A stretch of 64,000 nt of DNA from Amycolatopsis sp. WAC 01376. Its GTDB lineage: Bacteria; Actinomycetota; Actinomycetes; Mycobacteriales; Pseudonocardiaceae. The notes under the pieces are model-generated. The model was not told the origin of the DNA, ran no database searches, and saw only the letters and a program-made list of their open reading frames with translations. Where the stretch lies: NCBI RefSeq assembly GCF_003947415.1, contig NZ_QHKL01000009.1, forward strand, positions 392,753-456,752, given 5' to 3'. Shown piece by piece: positions 38,310 through 45,673 of this stretch (position 1 is its first letter; every line of letters begins with the position of its first letter). The translations under genes and the position numbers were made by a program.

Positions 38310-41255
38310 TCAGTACCGACGGTCCACCACCGCGCCGGTCGCGGCCGTGAAGACGACGTAGCCGTTCTGGAAGTCACTGCGCTTGCCGCCGGGAACGTCG
38401 TACTCGCCACTGGTCGGGAAACCGAGATACGAGGTCTCCCAGCCGAGTTGCCGCCAGCGATTGCGGATCGCGCCTCGGACATCGAAAGCACTGCTGGTGC
38501 CGAACCGCCAGTAGATCGAGTGTTCCTCGTTCCCCTTGCGGAAATGGTTGTACTTCCCGGTGCCGTTCGGCGTCCAGGTCTCGTCGGTGGTCGGGTAGCC
38601 GAGCCCGTTTTCCCAGCCGACGGCGGCCCAGCGTTCACGGATCCAGCCGTGGACCTCATAGGCACCCGTCGACGGCGTCCAGTAGACCGAACCGCCCTGA
38701 CTGAAATGGTTGTACCTGCCCACCCCGTCCGGGGTACCGGTCTCGTCCGTGGTGGGGTAGCCGAAGTGTCTCTCCCAACCGAGAGCCTTCCACTTCTCCC
38801 GGATCGACCCCAAGACGAAATGCGCCCCGGTCTGCGCCGACCAGTAGATCGACGAGTTGACGAAGTGGCTGTACCGGCCGACTCCGTCCGGTGTCGCCGC
38901 CAGGTCGGTGGTCGGATGGCCGAGCACACCGGCTTCCGCTCCGGTCTCGAGCCACTTCTCCCGAACTGGCCCGTAGATCGCCGCCGCGCCGGAGGCCGCT
39001 GTCCAGTAGATCGTCCCGGCACCGGTCGTCGGTCCGCCTTCGAAGTGGCTGAAGCGGCCGTCACCCACTTTGCCAGGGAACTCGTCCACGCTCGGGGCTC
39101 CCAAGAAGGCATGTGCGCCCAGCGCGACGTATTTCTCGTGGATCCGGCCATGGACCGCGGTCACGTGGGTCCGCCAAGTCCAATACAGGCGGCCGTTGGC
39201 GTAGGCCTGCCAGTGGCCGGGGCTTTCGATGACTTCCCGTCCCACACGCGCACCCAATGTCGTACGCAACGCGGGCTCTTCCGCATAGCGTTTTTCGATG
39301 GGTGACAGGTAGTCCGCGCGGAGCGTGAGATCCCCGGCGGGCATCAGGATCTCCCGGTGTGTATTGGTGCCGAAGCTGTCCGCCCACCGGTGGAACGTGG
39401 CGCCGTCGAGAGCGGTGTATGGCGCCGAGAGCTTCAGCGGGGATCCGGCGGTCGCCAAGCGGTTCGCGCTCCGGCCCGGCTCGACGGTGATCTGGGCCGG
39501 GTGCGAGCCGACGACCATGAGACGGGCAAGGCGTGGCTGGGCGACATATCGTGCCTTGGCCACGACGTTGCGGCCGTTCGTCACGGTCCCGGTGAGTACG
39601 AGGCTGCTGTCGGTCTCCACTGGGAAGTCCAGCTTCAGAGTCGATCCCGTGCCGGTGCGCACCAAGGTGGTCGTACAGCTGTTGTTCGTGGGGCAACGTC
39701 GTTGTTCCGCCCTCCAGGCGACGGTGATCGGCCCGTCGACGGGATCGTCCGATTCCGCCGAGATCGCGACCGTGTCCCTCGACGAGTACACCGTGCCCTG
39801 AACCGGCGGGAGCAGCGTGATCGTCGGACCCGCCATATCGGGCGTGATCGTCTGGCTCGAACTCGCCACGACGCCGTGGACGTCTTTCACGGTCAGGGTG
39901 GCGGTGGTCACGTTCTCGGACCCGTAGGTGTGCTCTGAAGTGCGCCCGCTGCCGGTCGTGCCGTCACCGAAATCCCACTGGTAGGTGAGATGGTCGTAGT
40001 CCGGGTCCGTCGACATGCCCGCGTCGAACGAGACCGTTCGAGTCGCGGGATCGATGGTCGCGGTGAAGTTCGCGACCGGGGCCTTGTTGGCGGGACCGTA
40101 GCTGAACCGTCGCAGCGCCGAGCTTTCGGCGTCGGCCACCACGATGTCTCCGTTGGGAGCTGTCGTGATCGAGACGGGGCTCCCGAGCGCGGATGCGAAG
40201 ACGGTGGCTGGGTTCACCGTCTCCGCCGAACTGCCGGAGCTGAACGTCGACAAGGTCCCCGCGCCCTTGTCGGCCACGAAGTGGCTTTCGCGGTAAGTCT
40301 CGGGGTAAGACTCCCCGCTGTAGCTGACCGCGCCGCTGCCACCCTGGCCGATCTCGAACTTCGGCGCGGTGTTCATCACGCCGGCGCACTCAGGCAGCTC
40401 CTGGTAGCCGGCCGTCTTGGCGGTCCCTTCCCAGCAAGGCCATTTCGAACTCTGACCGGGGAGTGCGATGTTCACCTCGTGCCGTACCGTCCGGCCGGTG
40501 TCCGTGACGACCACTCCGCCTCGCGGATCGAGCGCGAGGCGCGGGTCGCGCAGACCGCTGAGATAGTTGCGGCTTCGCCAGGACGCGCGCTCGGTGGAGT
40601 CGTAGAACGGGTTGTCCACGACGCCGAGCCCGCTCGGGTCCACCCGCAGAATCTTCCCGGTCGGCTGATTCGGGTCGAGCGCGTGCAGCGCGAACCTGTC
40701 GACGGTGTCGTCGGTCGCGTTGTCGCCGACGGCGATCCAGAGGGCGCTGCCGGTCGGATCCACCGCGAGATCCTGGATTCCCCTGCTGTCGGAGTTCGCG
40801 GCGAATTCGAGGACCACCGATTCGTCGGTGAGCGCGGTGGGCGCCTCATCCCCTTGCGCGTGCCATTTGCTGACGCGGAGAACACGGTCGCCGGTGCCGG
40901 TCGTCAGCGCTCGCGCTGTGTAGATCGTCCGGCTGGTGCGGTAATCCGGGGCCACCGCGATGCTCGTCAAGCCGAGTGAGCCCCCGGAGTAGACGGGGAT
41001 CGAAGCGACTTCTTGTGGCTGCCCACCATTCGGCGTCCAGTGCACGGAGCCCCGTTTGCCGGTGGTGAGGACGCCGCCGTCCGGCAGATAGGCAGCGTCG
41101 GTGAGTTCACCTGCCGGCTGCCCGGACGGCATGTCGGTCAATACGAACCCAGACGGCAGTACTGGCGCAGCCGAGGCGACAGGCGCCGTGACGGCCGTGA
41201 CGCCGAGAGCGGTCAAGACGGTCGTCGCGGCGGCGATGGATCTTCGAATACGCAT
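38310..41255 (-). CDS. Secreted sugar/sorbosone-dehydrogenase propeller plus PKD plus LGFP repeats
   Basis: 981 residues from ATG 41255 (GAAGGAAGCAGG upstream). Domains: signal peptide (IAAATTVLTALGVTAVTAPV, cleavage near ASAA); a PQQ/glucose-sorbosone-dehydrogenase-like beta-propeller (about 35-390; GSLGLTSIAVAPDYRTSRTI, DLAVDPTGSALWIAVGDNA); a PKD domain (about 395-490; TYQWDFGDGTTGSGRTSEHT); a second Ig-like region; and about five C-terminal LGFP repeats (about 680-981; units such as LGYPTTDETWTPNGTGKYNH). LGFP repeats tether proteins to the mycolata wall. Probably a wall-bound protein acting on sugars; whether the propeller is an active enzyme is unclear. The substrate is unknown. Confidence 0.8.
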   Translation of the reverse strand: MRIRRSIAAATTVLTALGVTAVTAPVASAAPVLPSGFVLTDMPSGQPAGELTDAAYLPDGGVLTTGKRGSVHWTPNGGQPQEVASIPVYSGGSLGLTSIAVAPDYRTSRTIYTARALTTGTGDRVLRVSKWHAQGDEAPTALTDESVVLEFAANSDSRGIQDLAVDPTGSALWIAVGDNATDDTVDRFALHALDPNQPTGKILRVDPSGLGVVDNPFYDSTERASWRSRNYLSGLRDPRLALDPRGGVVVTDTGRTVRHEVNIALPGQSSKWPCWEGTAKTAGYQELPECAGVMNTAPKFEIGQGGSGAVSYSGESYPETYRESHFVADKGAGTLSTFSSGSSAETVNPATVFASALGSPVSITTAPNGDIVVADAESSALRRFSYGPANKAPVANFTATIDPATRTVSFDAGMSTDPDYDHLTYQWDFGDGTTGSGRTSEHTYGSENVTTATLTVKDVHGVVASSSQTITPDMAGPTITLLPPVQGTVYSSRDTVAISAESDDPVDGPITVAWRAEQRRCPTNNSCTTTLVRTGTGSTLKLDFPVETDSSLVLTGTVTNGRNVVAKARYVAQPRLARLMVVGSHPAQITVEPGRSANRLATAGSPLKLSAPYTALDGATFHRWADSFGTNTHREILMPAGDLTLRADYLSPIEKRYAEEPALRTTLGARVGREVIESPGHWQAYANGRLYWTWRTHVTAVHGRIHEKYVALGAHAFLGAPSVDEFPGKVGDGRFSHFEGGPTTGAGTIYWTAASGAAAIYGPVREKWLETGAEAGVLGHPTTDLAATPDGVGRYSHFVNSSIYWSAQTGAHFVLGSIREKWKALGWERHFGYPTTDETGTPDGVGRYNHFSQGGSVYWTPSTGAYEVHGWIRERWAAVGWENGLGYPTTDETWTPNGTGKYNHFRKGNEEHSIYWRFGTSSAFDVRGAIRNRWRQLGWETSYLGFPTSGEYDVPGGKRSDFQNGYVVFTAATGAVVDRRY

Positions 41256-41721
41256 CGAACCTGCTTCCTTCAGGCGAAGAGAGCTCCGGTTGGTGTGATC
41301 GCGCGCAGGCCGAAGTAGGTGTGTCGCGGCCACAGCATGGTGCTGCGCGACGATCAAGACACCTGGATCCCCCCAAGAACGATGATCAAGGGGAACGCTA
41401 TTGGTCTGAACCCGGCTTGTCATCGGCCATTTGCATGCCAAAGCCAGCTTCGTCGAAGGAATCCGTCACTTACCCGTAGCGCGGCCAGGGTCCCCGGGTC
41501 CGTCACGGCGTGCCCGGCCGCTTCCACGTTCCGCGGTTCGGTGGTGACGGATGCGCGTTCGCATGCGAGCAAGCGGTCGTGGTCCGAGATGTGGCGGGTC
41601 TGCGACCTGACCGTCGACAGCGACCTCGCGTCCTAAAGGCTGAGAAAGCCGAGGGTGCGGCTGAAATCCGAGGAAGCGTGTTCGAAGGGGTGAAGGTGAG
41701 TCAGCTACCGAGGGAAATGAT
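41256..41721. other. 466-bp gap with a gene remnant and lower GC
   Basis: It contains the promoter region of the minus-strand LGFP gene and the 72-bp remnant of a peptidase 3' end at 41456-41527. The rest (open frames at 41466-41804 minus and 41510-41725 plus) does not look coding. Confidence 0.5.
41456..41527 (-). pseudogene. Remnant copy of the proline iminopeptidase 3' end
   Basis: On the minus strand this reads VEAAGHAVTDPGTLAALR then shifts frame. The intact peptidase ends VEAAGHAVTDPGMLAALR (bases 42140-42208). About four bases in five match over some 70 bases, with a one-base insertion. Similarity stops abruptly upstream of the Val codon. A small low-GC gene lies between the two copies. 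Confidence 0.7.
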
Positions 41722-42063
41722 GTGAGCAGGCGGCATCTCCGCGTAAATCGACTCGGATTCGCCGAGTACGAAGACATGCTTGAGCTCTCCCGTAGCGTGG
41801 ACATCTCAGGACTGGCAGGGGTTTTGGATTCAATCGTGGAGCTCGTCTTCTCGGAGGAAACCGAATTCGTTGATTCACTGACAGATGGGGCTCAAGCGGA
41901 TTTTGTTGTCCCTTTGGGAATGTCCGCGAAGATGCTGTCGGGCGGAGAGTATTCGGCGATGGAGTTCATCTCGGCGGCTGGCACTGTGAGATATTGCGCC
42001 GAACCGCATATGGCAGAGTTCCCGGACGAACTCGTGCAGATGTTGTCTCGATTGCCTGGATAA
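41722..42063 (+). CDS. Small acidic orphan protein, low GC
   Basis: 113 residues from a GTG. Not recognised; acidic, no membrane segment or signal peptide (LVFSEETEFVDSLTDGAQAD; PHMAEFPDELVQMLSRL). Base composition is clearly lower in GC than its neighbours, with T- and A-ending codons, which suggests recent acquisition. It lies between a remnant and the intact copy of the same peptidase 3' end. Size, charge and isolation would suit an immunity-type protein, but there is no partner toxin next to it and this is speculation. Confidence 0.5.
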   Translation: MSRRHLRVNRLGFAEYEDMLELSRSVDISGLAGVLDSIVELVFSEETEFVDSLTDGAQADFVVPLGMSAKMLSGGEYSAMEFISAAGTVRYCAEPHMAEFPDELVQMLSRLPG

Positions 42064-42126
42064 CGAGGGCGAAGGAAAGGCCCCGCCACGCTGCCCTGGC
42101 AGACGACGTCGGCTCAGGCGTCTTGA

Positions 42127-43086
42127 TCAAACCGACCGGAAAGAGTCCGTCGCTTCACGTAACGCCGCCAGCATTCCCGGATCCGTCACCGCGTGCCCCG
42201 CCGCCTCCACCAGCTCCAGCTTCGAGTCCGGCCAAGCCCGGTGCAGCTCGTAAGCCGTCGCCGGCGGACACACCGCGTCGTACCGCCCCTGCACGATGAC
42301 ACCCGGGATCCCCGACAGCTTCCCGGCCTCCCGGATCAGCTGCCCATCCTCAAGCCACGCGCCATGGCAGAAGTAGTGCAACGCGAGCCGCGCGAAGGTG
42401 ACCGCGAAGTCCGGCGACGCGTACTGGTTGTGGAAGGCCGGATCCGGGCGCAGACAGACGATCGCGCCTTCCCACGTGCTCCAGGCGATGGCGGCACGCT
42501 CCCGGATCGCCTGATCGGGGTGATAGACGAGTTCGCGGTACGCCGACAGCGGGTCGTCGCGGCGGTCTTCGGGGATCGGCGCGAGGAAGGCTTCCCACTC
42601 GCGGGGGAAGAGGTTCGCGGCGCCGCCGTTGTAAATCCAGTCGAGTTCGCTGCCGCGGACGGTGAAAACGCCGCGCAGGATGATCTCGCTGACGCGGCTC
42701 GGGTGGGTTTCGGCGTAGGCGAGGGCGAGGGTCGCGCCCCACGAGCCGCCGAAGAGCTGCCACTGGTCGAGATTCAGCCGTTCGCGCAGTTTTTCCATGT
42801 CCGAGACGAGGTGCCAGAGGGTGTTGACCGACAGGTCGACGTCCGGCTTGCCGATATGCGGCGTGCTGCGGCCGGCACCGCGCTGGTCGAACAGGATGAT
42901 CCGGTAGGCCTCGGGGTCGAAATGCCGCCGGGCCATGGAGGAGATGCCGCTACCAGGGCCTCCGTGCAGGACGACCACGGGTTTGCCGTCCGGGTTCCCG
43001 GCTTCTTGGCAGTAGATCCGGTGCCCGTCGCCGACGTCGAGCATGCCCTCGGCGCGCACATGGATCGGCGGGTACAGGTCATCCAT
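42127..43086 (-). CDS. pip: Proline iminopeptidase
   Basis: 319 residues, alpha/beta-hydrolase (peptidase S33). The oxyanion-loop motif VVVLHGGPGSG, DQRGAGRSTPH, the nucleophile Ser in LFGGSWGATLALAYAETHP, catalytic Asp in GRYDAVCP and His in EAAGHAV are all present. It removes N-terminal proline from peptides. The 3' end is duplicated as a remnant 690 bases further on (41456-41527). Confidence 0.92.
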   Translation of the reverse strand: MDDLYPPIHVRAEGMLDVGDGHRIYCQEAGNPDGKPVVVLHGGPGSGISSMARRHFDPEAYRIILFDQRGAGRSTPHIGKPDVDLSVNTLWHLVSDMEKLRERLNLDQWQLFGGSWGATLALAYAETHPSRVSEIILRGVFTVRGSELDWIYNGGAANLFPREWEAFLAPIPEDRRDDPLSAYRELVYHPDQAIRERAAIAWSTWEGAIVCLRPDPAFHNQYASPDFAVTFARLALHYFCHGAWLEDGQLIREAGKLSGIPGVIVQGRYDAVCPPATAYELHRAWPDSKLELVEAAGHAVTDPGMLAALREATDSFRSV

Positions 43087-43125
43087 AAGGACACTCTGCC
43101 TGAATCGGCGAGTGTCCGAAGGGTG

Positions 43126-43161
43126 GGGGCCCGCCCCCGCCGCCGGGCTGAGCGGGCCCCC
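43126..43161 (-). terminator. Hairpin terminator of the beta-helix gene
   Basis: A 10-bp perfect stem, GGGGGCCCGC (43126-43135) with GCGGGCCCCC (43152-43161), 15 bases downstream of the minus-strand stop at 43176. Confidence 0.7.
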
Positions 43162-43175
43162 GGTCTTCGGTCGCG

Positions 43176-44150
43176 TCAGCAGCCCGCCGTGGCGGCCACG
43201 TTCGCGAATCCCTTCCCGGCTCCGGTCACCTTGTTGCTCGCGCAGACCTTGTTCCCCGTCGCGGCCTTCACGAGATAGAAGCCGTACGCGTAGGAGGACT
43301 GCACGTCCGCGGTATTGCCGGAGAAGGTGTTGCCGCGGCCCCAGCCGTCCAGCTGGACATGGACCTCGAAGCCGCCGTAGGTCGCGTCGTGCACGAAGAC
43401 CTTGCTGCCCCTGTTGTCCGCGACCACGTAGTTGTTGCCCTTCATGTCCACCCAGCTGTCGGCGAAGTGCTCGCCGCTCTGCCCGGTCCCGTCGAAGACG
43501 TTGCCGCGCAGTTCGCCGCCGGTGGTGCCTTCCTTGATGTCGATCGACTCGGCCCGCACGTTCGGGCCGATCTTGTTGTTCAGCGCCTTGTTGCGGTCGC
43601 TCCGGTCGGGCGTCCCGCCCGGCCAGTTGCCCTTCGCGGAACCGAAGTAGATGCCTTCGCCGTAGCCCGCGTACTCGCGGCCGGTGTCGGTCACCTCGGA
43701 GTTCTTCACGACGTTGTCGGTGCTCGTGTACTGGAAATGGATGCCTTCGTGGCCGACGCCGGTGACCTTGATGCCGTCGACGACGGTGTTCTTGACGCCC
43801 GTCGCCATCAGGCCCTTCTGGCCACCGGTGAGGGTGAAGCCGGTCAGGTTCCAGTAGCTGCCGGTGAGTTCGAGCGTGCGTCCCGCCGAGGCCTTGATGA
43901 CCGCGCTTCGCGGCCCCTTCAGCGTGATGCGGCTGCTGGAAGTCCCGCTCTTCGCCGCCTTGAAATTGCCCGCGAAGGTCGTGTCGGCCGCGAGTTCGAT
44001 GACGGTGCCCGGAGTGACCGAAGCAAGCGCCGCCGTCAGCTGCTCCGAAGTCCCTACGCGGACCGTCGCGGCCTGTGCGGGGTACGCCGCCAGCGTCGAC
44101 AGCAAGGCGGCACCGGTCGCAATGGCCAGAACCCGCTCACGAACACGCAT
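43176..44150 (-). CDS. Secreted right-handed parallel beta-helix protein
   Basis: 324 residues. A signal peptide (VLAIATGAALLSTLAAYPAQA, quoted here as ATGAALLSTLAAYPAQA) is cleaved near residue 27. A parallel beta-helix follows, with rung motifs such as GFTLTGGQKGLMATGVKNTV and VVDGIKVTGVGHEGIHFQY. This is the fold of pectate lyase- and polysaccharide lyase 6-type enzymes. C-terminal Cys residues (NKVCASN, ATAGC) may form a disulfide. Catalytic residues cannot be assigned by eye, so a polysaccharide-binding or -cleaving role is inferred. It has its own promoter and an adjacent dyad (44205-44263). Confidence 0.8.
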   Translation of the reverse strand: MRVRERVLAIATGAALLSTLAAYPAQAATVRVGTSEQLTAALASVTPGTVIELAADTTFAGNFKAAKSGTSSSRITLKGPRSAVIKASAGRTLELTGSYWNLTGFTLTGGQKGLMATGVKNTVVDGIKVTGVGHEGIHFQYTSTDNVVKNSEVTDTGREYAGYGEGIYFGSAKGNWPGGTPDRSDRNKALNNKIGPNVRAESIDIKEGTTGGELRGNVFDGTGQSGEHFADSWVDMKGNNYVVADNRGSKVFVHDATYGGFEVHVQLDGWGRGNTFSGNTADVQSSYAYGFYLVKAATGNKVCASNKVTGAGKGFANVAATAGC

Positions 44151-44204
44151 CCGTGGTCCTCCTCGTCGAGGGATCGAAGCTCGGTCGTGGCGGCGACGGG
44201 CTAG

Positions 44205-44263
44205 ACGTTAAGCCTCTTTACGAATGTGCGTCAAGGACATGATTGAAGTTCATATACGTGAAC
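44205..44263 (-). promoter_or_regulatory. Promoter of the beta-helix gene with upstream operator-like dyad
   Basis: Read on the minus strand: TTGACG (44234-44229), 18-base spacer, TAACGT (44210-44205), giving a leader of about 48 bases. GTTCATATACGTGAAC (44248-44263) just upstream of -35 is an inverted repeat with 5-bp arms, a candidate operator. Confidence 0.5.
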
Positions 44264-44303
44264 GACTAAAGGAGGGTCGTCGTGCACGGCCCACCCCAAA
44301 AGA

Positions 44304-44532
44304 GAGCAAGGGACCTTTGCTATCGCGCCCGCTTAGCGGGCGGGGTGTGTGGATATAGGGACGTTGAGTGTCCCTATATCCACACATCCTGTACTCCGCG
44401 TAACGGTGCTGACGGACTGTGTGGATTTTGGTGCGTTAGATGACTCAAAATCCACACAGTCGCCGCCGAGGAGAGCAAGGGACCTTTGCTATCGCCCTCC
44501 TCGACGGGAGTGATAGCAAAGGTCCCTTGCTC
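44304..44532. repeat. Composite palindromic module, copy 2 (inverted R-B-A-R) plus an extra R
   Basis: It contains R copy 7 (44304-44324, sense), hairpin B (arms 44345-44362 and 44370-44387, loop GTTGAGT), hairpin A (15-bp perfect arms 44415-44429 and 44447-44461), R copy 8 (44473-44493, sense) and R copy 9 (44512-44532, antisense). Copies 8 and 9 form an inverted pair near the panB stop (44556). Relative to 12179-12351 the whole module is inverted, and the loops of A and B are reverse complements or close to it. With 44205-44263 this accounts for the gap 44151-44555. Confidence 0.85.
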
Positions 44533-44555
44533 TCTTTTTGCAGGTCAGAGGCAGG

Positions 44556-45431
44556 TCAGTCGTGGAACGAGTGCTCCGGAGCGGGGAACTCGCCTCGCCG
44601 GACGTCCTCCGCGAACGCGGACGCGGCCCCGGCCAGCACGCCGGCGAGGTCCGCGTACTTCTTCACGAAGCGAGGGGTCTTGCCGCGCCGAAGCCCGGCC
44701 ATGTCCTGCCAGACGAGCACCTGCGCGTCGCAGTCTGGCCCGGCGCCGATGCCGACGGTCGGGATCTTCAGTTCGTGCGTGATCCGCTTCGCCGCTTCGG
44801 CGGGCACCATCTCCATGACGACCGCGAAGGCCCCGGCCTCCTCCAGTGCCAGCGCGTCGGCGAGCAGCGCTTCGGCTGCTTCGCCGCGTCCCTGGACCCG
44901 GTAGCCGCCCAGATTGTGTTCACTCTGCGGGGTGAATCCGATATGTCCCATGACGGGGACACCGGCCGACGTCAGTGCCTCGACGTGCGGAGCGAATTTC
45001 CGCCCGCCTTCGAGTTTCACCGCGTGCGCGCGGCCTTCCTTCATGAACCGCACCGACGTCTCCAGCGCCTGCTGCGGCGAAAGCTGGTACGAGCCGAACG
45101 GCAGATCGGCGACGACCAGCGCCCGCTTCACCGACCGGGTCACCGCGCGGACCAGCGGAAGCAGTTCCTCCACGGTCACCGGAAGCGAAGTGTCGTAACC
45201 GAAGACGTTGTTCGCCGCGGAATCCCCGACCAACAACACGGGAATGCCCACTTCGTCGAACAGCGCAGCGGTGTACATGTCGTAGGCGGTGAGCATCGGC
45301 CAGGTTTCGCCGCGCTCCTTCATGTCGCGAAGGTGATGTACGCGGACTTTCTTCCCAGATGCGGGCTGGGGCGCCGCGCCGGTCCCGTACGGGGCGGCGA
45401 GCTCGCCGGAATCCTTTTCGGTGGCAGACAT
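44556..45431 (-). CDS. panB: 3-methyl-2-oxobutanoate hydroxymethyltransferase
   Basis: 291 residues. Class landmarks: MLTAYDMYTAALFDEVGIPV, LLVGDSAANNVFGYDTSLPV, VVADLPFGSY, VKLEGG, VMGHIGFTPQSEHNLGGYRV and the metal/substrate region VVMEMVPAEAAKRIT with TVGIGAGPDCDAQVLVWQD. It catalyses the first committed step of pantothenate synthesis. ATG at 45431 gives the usual actinobacterial N-terminal extension. Divergent from lysX across a 31-bp dyad. No panC or panD is adjacent. Confidence 0.93.
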   Translation of the reverse strand: MSATEKDSGELAAPYGTGAAPQPASGKKVRVHHLRDMKERGETWPMLTAYDMYTAALFDEVGIPVLLVGDSAANNVFGYDTSLPVTVEELLPLVRAVTRSVKRALVVADLPFGSYQLSPQQALETSVRFMKEGRAHAVKLEGGRKFAPHVEALTSAGVPVMGHIGFTPQSEHNLGGYRVQGRGEAAEALLADALALEEAGAFAVVMEMVPAEAAKRITHELKIPTVGIGAGPDCDAQVLVWQDMAGLRRGKTPRFVKKYADLAGVLAGAASAFAEDVRRGEFPAPEHSFHD

Positions 45432-45598
45432 CCTTGTCGACCGTCCTTCCCTCGAGGCCTCGAAGAGGTCCCCGGGTCGTGGAGCTGAACAGGCCAAGCG
45501 TGACATGCGGATATGACCGTCCCAAGGCCCTGCGACCAGCTTCACACCACGGCGTCACGCCTGCGGATGAGGAAATTCAGACCAGAGGATGATGATCG

Positions 45599-45629
45599 TT
45601 GACAACCACACAGGGTTGTGTGACGTCAA
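45599..45629. promoter_or_regulatory. 31-bp nested dyad between panB and lysX
   Basis: TTGAC-3-CACACA-4-TGTGTG-2-GTCAA: two nested inverted repeats sharing one centre. The outer arms read as -35-like TTGACA on plus and TTGACG on minus, but no good -10 is found at 16-18 bases on either strand. It is more likely an operator or a shared regulatory site. Confidence 0.45.
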
Positions 45630-45673
45630 GTAGTACAGCTGTCGATCACCTGTGTGTAGCGCGAAGGGCCAGA

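Noticed and set aside
41510..41725. 71-codon frame running into the start of the orphan gene
   Set aside because: It crosses the peptidase remnant, lacks a ribosome site and has no family features.
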